A stretch of DNA of 64,000 nucleotides from Aquiflexum sp. TKW24L (lineage in GTDB: Bacteria > Bacteroidota > Bacteroidia > Cytophagales > Cyclobacteriaceae). A model generated the notes under the pieces. The model saw only the letters and a program-made list of their open reading frames with translations, was not told the origin of the DNA and ran no database searches. Location of the stretch: the NCBI RefSeq assembly GCF_023502205.1, contig NZ_JAMFLG010000013.1, positions 62,001 through 126,000 on the forward strand, written 5' to 3'. The first letter of the stretch is position 1; each line of letters opens with the position of its first letter. Made by a program: the position numbers and the translations under genes. Below are positions 52,040 to 59,962 of this stretch, piece after piece.

Positions 52040-55000
52040 TCATTTCTCCATTGGATGCTCTTTAAGCAATTCGGCAGGAGAATAGAATCCCTTTTTGTCA
52101 GCAACCTTGGCCCTGACTTCTTTCACTTGTTCCGGACGAATCGGCGAAGCTTCATTGCCAAATGAGTTTCTAACATAGGTCAATACTGCGGCGATTTCAT
52201 TGTCATTGAGCATGCCTTCATAAGGAGTCATCGGAACCTGTCCGGGATATTCTCTTCCCAATACAGTGATCGGACCCATCAATCCTTTCAACACAAGCTT
52301 GATCAAGCGCTCCTCACTTCCCAAAACCCAAGGCGTGCCTACGATTGGCGGAAACAAAGAAGCGGAAAGTCCACGTCCATCATTTTGGTGACAGGTACTG
52401 CAAAACCCATCTCTCGCATAGATTTCTTTGCCCATGTTATAAAGTTCAAGGTCACTTCCGGTCAACTTGGACTTGATGGTTTCTTCTTTTTTCTCCCGGA
52501 CCGAAAGATCATTAATATGGGCAACGGCAGCTTCATGGGCATGAACTGACCATTTGTCCAAAGGCATTTTTTCAGCTTCAGCCAAAATCGGTAAACCCTT
52601 TTCCCGTGCCAACCAAGATGCTGCCACGATCGCCTCAAGACGAACCCTTCCATTTTCATCTTTTACAGCCTGCATGAGCAAATTAGCCTGCTCATTTACC
52701 TGATGTCCGGAGTAGCGAAGTACCCTAACAGCAGCTGCCCTTGCCCGGAAATCTTTAGCCTGAAGCAATTTCTTAAGTAAATTTTGATCAACCTTATTCA
52801 GTCCCCAAGTAACCCAAAGCCCTTCCAAAAGGTAGTGTTCATAATTCGGATCTTTCTTGTCGAGTTTAGAAACCCAATATTCCACTGCAGGAAGCACCTC
52901 TTTTGGGTCCCTTCCTCTAAGTTCACGGCGGGTGCGGTATCGAGACCTGAACTCTGGTAATTTCAGATTATCAAGCAACTCCGGAATGGAAGCCCCATAG
53001 ACTTTCGCCGGAGTGACCAAAGGACGCGATGGATACGTAACCCTATAAACCCTGCCATGCACGTGGTCACGGAGTGGGTCACGGGCATTGTGCTGCATGT
53101 GTCCGATCAGGACATTGTGCCAATCGATAAAATAGAGGGACCCATCAGGTGCGAACTCCATGTCCACGGGACGGAAATTACGGTCAGATCCTTTGACAAT
53201 ATCCTGTCTGAATTTGGTGATAAAACCAGTCCCTTCTTCCAAAACCTGGTGCTGCTTCATTCCCAAAAACCCAATGGTATTGGCGATCAGCATGTCTCCC
53301 TGAACTTCATCCGGGAAGTGTCGGCTGGAGACGAATTCCAATCCTGAAGTCGGACGGACACGATGCGCTTCTTCGATCAGGTTTTCAGATTTGTGGGTAG
53401 CTTCACCATATCTAGGCAAGACCGATCCCGGCATCATCCACCTTACATCGGGACCGGAAGTTTCAGCGAAGAAATTTTGCCCCCAATCGTCAAAAGCGAT
53501 TCCCCAAGGATTGGGTATCGACAACTGTGCAGTGCGCTCAAGATGGCTTCTAGCAGGATTGAATCTATAAAAACCTCCATTTGTAGCCCGGACAGGACCA
53601 TAGGAAGTTTCGACATTGGTATGCAAAAAGACTCCCTCAGCCATATAAATAGCACCTGAGGGATCTGCTGAGAAAGCCGAAATCACGTGGTGCGTATCGT
53701 GGTCATCAAAGCCGCTTAGGAGTGTTTCAATCTTATCGGCTTTGTCATCCCCATCTGTGTCAATCAGAATTTTTAGGTTGGTGCCCTGCGAAATATAAAC
53801 TCCTTCAGGAGCAATCTCAAAACCCATCGGCAGGTGCAATCCGTCTGCAAAAATGATTTGCTTGTCTGCTTTGCCATCGTTATTGGTATCCTCTAAGATG
53901 ATGATTTTGTCATTTGGCTTTGAATCTCCAGGTTTGTAATGGGGATAAGTTGGGATAGTAGCTACCCAAAGTCTGCCTTTGTTGTCAAAACTCATCTGCA
54001 CAGGATTGGCCATATCAGGAAACTCCACTTCAGAAGCAAAAAGCTCGATTTTGTAGCCTTCGGGAACAGTTAGCTTGTCCAAAGCATCCTGACCGTAGAG
54101 GTATTCCGTACTTCCGTTTTGTTCGGGATTGTAATTGGTCTCCACAGGAGGCAATATTCTGGTATTTTTGTCTGCAGCGGCAAGGTCCATTTTCTCCCCT
54201 TTTGCAGCTTTCCAGATTGCCTCATCACGGATGGCGGTCATCTGACGGATTTTTTCCAATTCGGCAGGATAATTATCAGGCCCAAATGGAGCGTACCGAC
54301 GTCCAAAAACGTGGACTCCATTTGGGATTTTGTAGTCATTGTGCCACATCCAGTTTTTCTCCATCACCATCTCATGGATCAAAGTGCGGTGTTCTTCCGC
54401 CGTGGATTTTCCATCTCCAAAAATCTCATCAGCAAGTAAAGCTGCAAACATTTTATATCCTTCTTCATTCAGTTGAGAACCGTCAATGGTCAAAGGTTCC
54501 GCACTCGAATCATACCAATCCTGCGAAGGACCAAAGGCATCCACAAACATAACATTGTTCCTTTCGGTAATTTCCTTCATCGCTTGGGTGTACAGCGCTA
54601 GATTTTCATTCTCCTTTTCGCCATTCGGCAAATCCCTGATATCTGAAAGGTCCTCAAAAGCGATGGGTGAAATGATGGCTAGTTTGGGAGCGGCCTTCCC
54701 ATTGTACTGCTGCTTGAGAGTATGCTTGATAAAAGCATCGAGTTCTCCTTCATAATTGTCCAATCCATCCGGACCCTGAAAGGATTCATTGTAACCAAAA
54801 AACGCCAGAATCACATCAGCCTGATGCCTAGTAAGCCATTCATCCGGAGATTCAAAATGCCCCTCAGAACCTGATTTGTTGGCATATTCAGTCTGGAATT
54901 CCTCCGCTCCGGGAAACGCCCAAGGTGATTCCCTGCCCGAATGCGGTCTGAATCCCGGGGTATTTCCTCCATCAGCCATATTCCTGATGTAGAGTAAACT

Positions 55001-55207
55001 GTCTGGATACCGCACATGCATTTCTGTCTCAAATTGCCCATAATCCATCATCCTGGAGGCAAGGTTGTTACCGATTAGGATAATGTGGGAACCCTTGTTA
55101 AAATCAAGTGATTCGGATTTTTTGCATTGGTAAAAAATTGTAGATACTAACAAAATCAAGGTGATTTTTAGCAATCTTTTGCCGCTGTTTTTGATTGGGT
55201 TCATCAT
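52040..55207 (-). CDS. SGNH hydrolase / membrane-bound dehydrogenase / HEAT / cytochrome c fusion lipoprotein
   Basis: A 1055-residue lipoprotein (IFYQC at the end of a hydrophobic signal). Residues about 35-270 look like an SGNH/GDSL-type domain (HIILIGNNLASRMMDYG, FFGYNESFQGPDG, FVDAFGPSQDWY). Then a PVC-type dehydrogenase propeller (about 370-700; GYKIELFASEVEFPDMANPVQM, FDDWGQNFFAETSGPD), HEAT repeats (about 740-900), and a cytochrome c with CSTCH at 936-940 and axial candidate MTPYEGML. The same combination with the haem at the C-terminus is known in Planctomycetes and Verrucomicrobia. It probably deacylates and oxidises a glycan or acts as a dehydrogenase scaffold; inference only. Confidence 0.82.
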   Translation of the reverse strand: MMNPIKNSGKRLLKITLILLVSTIFYQCKKSESLDFNKGSHIILIGNNLASRMMDYGQFETEMHVRYPDSLLYIRNMADGGNTPGFRPHSGRESPWAFPGAEEFQTEYANKSGSEGHFESPDEWLTRHQADVILAFFGYNESFQGPDGLDNYEGELDAFIKHTLKQQYNGKAAPKLAIISPIAFEDLSDIRDLPNGEKENENLALYTQAMKEITERNNVMFVDAFGPSQDWYDSSAEPLTIDGSQLNEEGYKMFAALLADEIFGDGKSTAEEHRTLIHEMVMEKNWMWHNDYKIPNGVHVFGRRYAPFGPDNYPAELEKIRQMTAIRDEAIWKAAKGEKMDLAAADKNTRILPPVETNYNPEQNGSTEYLYGQDALDKLTVPEGYKIELFASEVEFPDMANPVQMSFDNKGRLWVATIPTYPHYKPGDSKPNDKIIILEDTNNDGKADKQIIFADGLHLPMGFEIAPEGVYISQGTNLKILIDTDGDDKADKIETLLSGFDDHDTHHVISAFSADPSGAIYMAEGVFLHTNVETSYGPVRATNGGFYRFNPARSHLERTAQLSIPNPWGIAFDDWGQNFFAETSGPDVRWMMPGSVLPRYGEATHKSENLIEEAHRVRPTSGLEFVSSRHFPDEVQGDMLIANTIGFLGMKQHQVLEEGTGFITKFRQDIVKGSDRNFRPVDMEFAPDGSLYFIDWHNVLIGHMQHNARDPLRDHVHGRVYRVTYPSRPLVTPAKVYGASIPELLDNLKLPEFRSRYRTRRELRGRDPKEVLPAVEYWVSKLDKKDPNYEHYLLEGLWVTWGLNKVDQNLLKKLLQAKDFRARAAAVRVLRYSGHQVNEQANLLMQAVKDENGRVRLEAIVAASWLAREKGLPILAEAEKMPLDKWSVHAHEAAVAHINDLSVREKKEETIKSKLTGSDLELYNMGKEIYARDGFCSTCHQNDGRGLSASLFPPIVGTPWVLGSEERLIKLVLKGLMGPITVLGREYPGQVPMTPYEGMLNDNEIAAVLTYVRNSFGNEASPIRPEQVKEVRAKVADKKGFYSPAELLKEHPMEK

Positions 55208-55685
55208 AAGTGATTTCCTTTATACATATTGCCCTAAATGGTCCTCTCGGGCATTGGTGGTTTTTTTTGAATGATAAAAGTTTTTTTTATTTCCCAGTAT
55301 TCTATCCTGTCATATCCTGTTTGCAAGCATAAACCCGGTTGGTGAATTTCCCTTTAAGGTATACACATGGAAATCAAATAGCAAACAGGAATTGGCAGTC
55401 GGCAAAAAGATATTATGTATGAGCGCAATGATGCCGGAAGATTGAATATCCATTTTAATTCTGGTCCGATAACTGAAATGCCCGACACATCTGTCTTCCG
55501 ACTTCGGTCTTCCGTCCTGACTGAAGAAGGATATACCGTTTCTGGCTAAGAGGCACATCCATTAAAACTATTTTAATATCCCTTTGAAAAAGAGAAACGT
55601 GAAAGTACAGGATGGATTTTTATCTAAAAGAGAAGAAAATTAGGATTAGGATTTCTTAATCAAATCAATTCAGTTAAATTTTAAG
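55208..55685. other. 478-bp divergent spacer
   Basis: Between the leftward 52040 gene and the rightward 55686 gene; no gene. Promoters of both units should lie here, but I see no convincing TTTG-TAnnTTTG pair and no repeat beyond a short CTTCCGACTTCGGTCTTCCG near 55494. Confidence 0.45.
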
Positions 55686-58067
55686 ATGATTTCAGAAAGT
55701 TTTTGGCTTTGGCAGTTTTTGGGAAGGCTCCATCCTATGGTGGTGCATTTTCCTATTGCCTTGCTGCTTTTTGGTGCTTTGCTGGAATTATTTACCATCG
55801 ATAAATTCCAATCCAAATTACGGCCAGGCATCAACCTGATGGTTATGGCAGGGGCTGCCTCTGTGCTGATTGCGGCTGTCTTTGGTCTTTTGCTCGCAAA
55901 CAATGAAGCTGTAGAAGGTGACCTGTTTGACATTCACCGATGGTTAGGAATTGGATCTGCCATTTTTAGTGTAGCTGTTCTTTACTTTTTGAATCAGGTT
56001 GGGAAGAAAAACCAAACCGCAAAAATCAAAGCTTACCGGACTGTTCTATTTATAGCCGCATTTGGAGTCGGAATCTCGGGACATTTTGGAGCGTCGCTTA
56101 CACATGGAGAAGATTTTTTGACTGAAACTTTTCCTTGGAACAACAGCAATACTTATGATTCCGGTAGTTTTGACTTGGCTGCTTACGAAAGCGGTGCATC
56201 GGGATTAAGTCCCGAAAAAGAAATGCAGTTGATCGGAGAAGTCCGGACTGTCTTGGCGCACAACTGCTACAAATGTCACAGCGGCGCAAAAACCGAAGGG
56301 GAATTGAGGCTTGATGAAAGGGAGTTTGTCTTCCAAGGGGGAGAATCTGGTGCTGTTATTTCACCCGGAAATCCTGATGAAAGTGAGCTCTTCCGCAGGA
56401 TCAGCCTTCCAAAAAACCACAAGGATGCCATGCCTTCCAAAGGAAAGCATTTGAGTAAGGAGGAAATTGATCTGATCGGTTTTTGGATTGCAAAAGGCGC
56501 ACCTTGGCCCGATGGCGCCGAGCAAAAGAGTGTGTATCGCGTGGCTGAATTGGCGTCGAGAAAACCGGCACTACCGCCTGCCACTGCAGGACTTGAAAAT
56601 CCCGTTGACCTTTGGGTGAATACTTATTTCGAAGAAAATGACCTTACATGGCAAGCGCCTGTCGATGACAGGACTTACCTCCGCAGAATCTACCTCGACG
56701 TGGTGGGATTGGTTCCGAGCCCGGAAGAATTGGCTTCATTTACTAAAGATTCCAATCCGGACAAAAGAGCGGTTTGGCTGCGGAAGTTGCTTGACAAAAA
56801 CAATGACTATGCTACCCATTGGCTGACATTTTGGAATGATGCCTTGCGAAATGACTACACCGGAACCGGTTACATCACCAATGGCCGCTACAACATTACC
56901 GATTGGCTTTACAAATCCCTGCAAAGCAATAAGCCTTACGATGTTTTTGTCAAAGAATTATTGAATCCCACCGATGCTTCCAAAGGATTTATCGAGGGAA
57001 TCAGGTGGAGAGGAACAGTCAATGCCAGCCAACGAACTGAGATGCAGGCCGCCCAAAATGTCGGTCAGGTGATCTTGGGACTCAACCTCAAATGTGCTTC
57101 CTGTCACGATAGCTTTATCAGCGATTGGAAATTGGAGGAGGCCTATGCCTTCGCAAATATTTTTGCGGATTCTACTTTGGAAGTAAGCAGGTGCGAAAAA
57201 CCGATCGGAAAATTGGCAAGTACCAAGATCCTTTGGGAAGAACTTGGCGAGATGGACAGCAGCGCCACCCGCGCAGAAAAATTGAGGCAGTTATCAGAAT
57301 ACCTCGTCCAACCGGCCAATGGTAGGATGTACCGTACCATCGTCAACCGTATCTGGAAACAGATGATGGGCCGCGGCATGGTCGAGCCCGTGGACGAAAT
57401 GGACAATGAACCTTGGAGTCAAGACCTCCTTGATTGGCTCGCTTCGGATTTTGTGGAGAACAATTACGATCTCAAGGAATTGATTTTCCTGATCGGCACC
57501 TCCAAAATCTACCAATCGCCCTCCTTTGGAGTGAAAAGCCCTGACATCTTCCTAGCCGATGATTATGTGTTTGCGGGAATGGTCCGGCGAAGGATGACTG
57601 CCGAGCAATTCTCCGATGCGGTCAGTCAGGTTTTCAGTCCTGTTTTTGAAGAAAAAGACCTCAAATACAATCCAAGTCAGCTTCTCACTGAGCAAAGTTC
57701 CAACATCACCTATACGCGAGCTTCCCTTGTCGCCAACAATAGCTTTCTAACCGCTCTCGGTAGACCAAACCGGGAGATTGTCTCCACCAACCGTGATTCA
57801 CAGGCGAGTTTGCTGCAGGCTTTGGAATTGACCAATGGAGAGCGGCTGAACACTGTTTTGCAAAAAGGAGCAGCACAATGGAAAGAAAAATACCAAAACG
57901 GGCCGACCATTATAGCAGAGGTTTACAACAAAGCATTGCTCCGAAAACCAACCAAAAAGGAAAGTGAAATCGCATTGGCGGCTTTGGGGAACTCTCCGGA
58001 TGTGGGTCAGATACAGGATTTCTTTTGGGCAATTGTATTATTACCTGAATTCCAATTGATCTATTAA
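55686..58067 (+). CDS. DUF2231 / planctomycete-type cytochrome / DUF1549 / DUF1553 fusion protein
   Basis: A 793-residue integral-membrane protein. Residues 1-145 form a DUF2231-like membrane domain with about four helices (FLGRLHPMVVHFPIALLLFGALLEL, LMVMAGAASVLIAAVFGLLLA, ISGHFGASLTHG), possibly a haem- or quinone-linked anchor. A planctomycete-type cytochrome c follows with CYKCH at 194-198, then DUF1549 (about 300-470; DDRTYLRRIYLDVVGLVPS) holding a second CxxCH (LKCASCHDSF), and DUF1553 (about 540-790; MYRTIVNRIWKQMMGRG). First gene of the rightward block, followed by a DUF1501 gene as in planctomycete genomes where PSD1 and DUF1501 genes are paired. Confidence 0.85.
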   Translation: MISESFWLWQFLGRLHPMVVHFPIALLLFGALLELFTIDKFQSKLRPGINLMVMAGAASVLIAAVFGLLLANNEAVEGDLFDIHRWLGIGSAIFSVAVLYFLNQVGKKNQTAKIKAYRTVLFIAAFGVGISGHFGASLTHGEDFLTETFPWNNSNTYDSGSFDLAAYESGASGLSPEKEMQLIGEVRTVLAHNCYKCHSGAKTEGELRLDEREFVFQGGESGAVISPGNPDESELFRRISLPKNHKDAMPSKGKHLSKEEIDLIGFWIAKGAPWPDGAEQKSVYRVAELASRKPALPPATAGLENPVDLWVNTYFEENDLTWQAPVDDRTYLRRIYLDVVGLVPSPEELASFTKDSNPDKRAVWLRKLLDKNNDYATHWLTFWNDALRNDYTGTGYITNGRYNITDWLYKSLQSNKPYDVFVKELLNPTDASKGFIEGIRWRGTVNASQRTEMQAAQNVGQVILGLNLKCASCHDSFISDWKLEEAYAFANIFADSTLEVSRCEKPIGKLASTKILWEELGEMDSSATRAEKLRQLSEYLVQPANGRMYRTIVNRIWKQMMGRGMVEPVDEMDNEPWSQDLLDWLASDFVENNYDLKELIFLIGTSKIYQSPSFGVKSPDIFLADDYVFAGMVRRRMTAEQFSDAVSQVFSPVFEEKDLKYNPSQLLTEQSSNITYTRASLVANNSFLTALGRPNREIVSTNRDSQASLLQALELTNGERLNTVLQKGAAQWKEKYQNGPTIIAEVYNKALLRKPTKKESEIALAALGNSPDVGQIQDFFWAIVLLPEFQLIY

Positions 58068-58391
58068 CCCTACTTTAAAAATTAAGAAAGAGATGGCGAA
58101 TTGCAGATTCAATACATAAATGCCTTAGGGAAGTTAAAACAATTTTGAAGAATTACCAGCGAACTCACGTCTCTTTAGGGACAAAATATAGGTAGAAACA
58201 TTTCGATTATGGAGATTTCCCGTGCCTTTAGGTACGGAATCTATGTTGTACCTAAAGGCACAAAAGTGGCGTAATTGATCCTTTTATTTTACCCATATAG
58301 AGTCCCTACGGGACTTAAGATTATGTTAAGTTTGGGGATTTAAAATTAAAAACAGGCAACTGAAAATTAAAAAAAGAAGACTACAGGAAAT
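58068..58391. other. 324-bp spacer with a palindromic repeat
   Basis: No gene. GTGCCTTTAGGTAC (58222-58235) and its exact complement GTACCTAAAGGCAC (58248-58261) form a 14-bp stem with 12-nt loop. Nearby AGTCCCTACGGGACT (about 58297) and GTCTCTTTAGGGAC (58170) are similar short palindromes. They resemble dispersed repeats of Bacteroidetes. Confidence 0.6.
58222..58261. repeat. Palindromic intergenic repeat
   Basis: Perfect 14-bp inverted repeat around a 12-nt loop; no T run next to it, so more likely a REP-like element than a terminator. Confidence 0.65.
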
Positions 58392-59822
58392 ATGAATACC
58401 AATCTAAACAGAAGGGATTTTTTGAAAAAAACCAGCGCAGCCGCCATCGCTGCCATGGCTGCGGGTGCTCCTTTTGCAGGTTTGATGTCATCTTGCAATT
58501 CCAAAATCACCATTCCAGCTACTGCGGACACGGTCATTTTGCTATTTATGGCCGGAGGGATGGCCCACACCGAAACCTTTGATCCCAAAAAATACACCCC
58601 ATTCCGGAAAGGCATGCAATCAAGCGAAGTGCTGAGTACCTTTCCTTCCGTTCCGACTGTTTTGGACGGTATCCATTTTTCAGAAGGACTGGAATCTATC
58701 GGAAAAATCATGGATAAAGGAACGCTGATCCGCTCCTATGTTGCTGCCGACCTCGGACATATCCTGCATACCCGCCACCAATACCATTGGCATACCTGCT
58801 ACGAACCGCCGCAATCGGTAGTCGTACCCCATCTCGGTTCTTGGATTGCCAAAGAATTGGGTCCGCTCAATCCTGTCATTCCTCCATTTATCAATATCGG
58901 CCAAAGGTTTACTGTCGGTGAAGGAGAAGAGTTGAAAGCATTTCACAGTGCGGGATTTCTTGGAAGTGAGTTTGGGCCTTTTCTGATTCCCGATCCCACC
59001 TCGGGTCTTGAAAGCGTGAGGCCTCCGGTGGGAATGTCTACCAATAGGTTTGAGTCTAGAAACCAACTCTATGAAAATCTGATCAAAGAAAGTGCCATGG
59101 GGGAATTTGGCAGTGATTTCCAAAAGGAATCCCTCAAAAGATCCATGGAACAAGCCTACATGCTCTTGAATTCTCCCGAGGCCAAAGCTTTTGACCTGAC
59201 GCAGGAACCAAAGGAAAGCTACGACAAATACAACAATGGAAAATTTGGATTGGGTTGCCTTTTGGCAAAAAGACTGGTCGATCAGGGAGCAAGATTTATC
59301 AGTGTGACGACTGAATACGAACCGTTTTTCGGTTGGGATACCCATGACAATGGCCATACCCGATTGAAGGACATGAAGAAAATGATCGATGCGCCAATAT
59401 CTCAATTGATAAAAGATCTGGATGAAAGCGGCAGGTTGGAACGCACGATGGTAATCGTCGCGAGTGAATTCAGCAGAGACATGTTGACAGAAGGCAGACC
59501 CGACCTAAAAGTCTTGGATCAGGTAGAAGTTCCGGAAATCATCGAAGACATGAAAAACTACGGCATGCACCGACATTTTACAGATGGTTGCTCAGTGTTG
59601 ATGTTTGGCGGGGGAATCAAAAGAGGTCATGTATTTGGCAAAACGGCCGATGAGCGCCCCTGCAAAACCATAGAAAATCCCATCAAAATAAATGACCTCC
59701 ACCAAACCGTTTATCATTCATTGGGCATTGCTCCGGACACGAATTATATCATCGAGCAGCGGCCCTTCTATACCACACCGGATGGACATGGAAAAGCTGA
59801 AATGAAATTGCTGAAGGGGTAA
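58392..59822 (+). CDS. DUF1501 Tat-exported protein
   Basis: A 476-residue protein with a Tat-like signal NRRDFLKKTSAAAIAAMAAGAPFAG and a possible lipobox (LMSSC). The DUF1501 fold (alkaline phosphatase/sulfatase-like) shows in VILLFMAGGMAHTETFDPK, SAGFLGSEFGPFLI, FGWDTHDNGHTRLKDM, VIVASEFSRD and HRHFTDGCSVLMFGGGIKRG. In Planctomycetes it is the partner of PSD1 (DUF1549/DUF1553) proteins, as here. The metal-ligand-like HDNGH and the ASEF segments are intact; the substrate is unknown, and catalysis has not been shown for the family to my knowledge. Confidence 0.85.
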   Translation: MNTNLNRRDFLKKTSAAAIAAMAAGAPFAGLMSSCNSKITIPATADTVILLFMAGGMAHTETFDPKKYTPFRKGMQSSEVLSTFPSVPTVLDGIHFSEGLESIGKIMDKGTLIRSYVAADLGHILHTRHQYHWHTCYEPPQSVVVPHLGSWIAKELGPLNPVIPPFINIGQRFTVGEGEELKAFHSAGFLGSEFGPFLIPDPTSGLESVRPPVGMSTNRFESRNQLYENLIKESAMGEFGSDFQKESLKRSMEQAYMLLNSPEAKAFDLTQEPKESYDKYNNGKFGLGCLLAKRLVDQGARFISVTTEYEPFFGWDTHDNGHTRLKDMKKMIDAPISQLIKDLDESGRLERTMVIVASEFSRDMLTEGRPDLKVLDQVEVPEIIEDMKNYGMHRHFTDGCSVLMFGGGIKRGHVFGKTADERPCKTIENPIKINDLHQTVYHSLGIAPDTNYIIEQRPFYTTPDGHGKAEMKLLKG

Positions 59823-59962
59823 GTCCAATAAAAGACCTGAAAAGTATATCCATGAACGGTTTTACTTGAAAATCTATTTGAGCTAAATTGAAATGAAATT
59901 TCTACTACCATAAAACCCAATCAAACAAACCATCAACCGAACAATTTCAATCCCAAAAAAAT

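Noticed and set aside
58680-59405. 241-codon frame opposite the DUF1501 gene
   Set aside because: Shadow frame; DUF1501 motifs on the plus strand are unmistakable.
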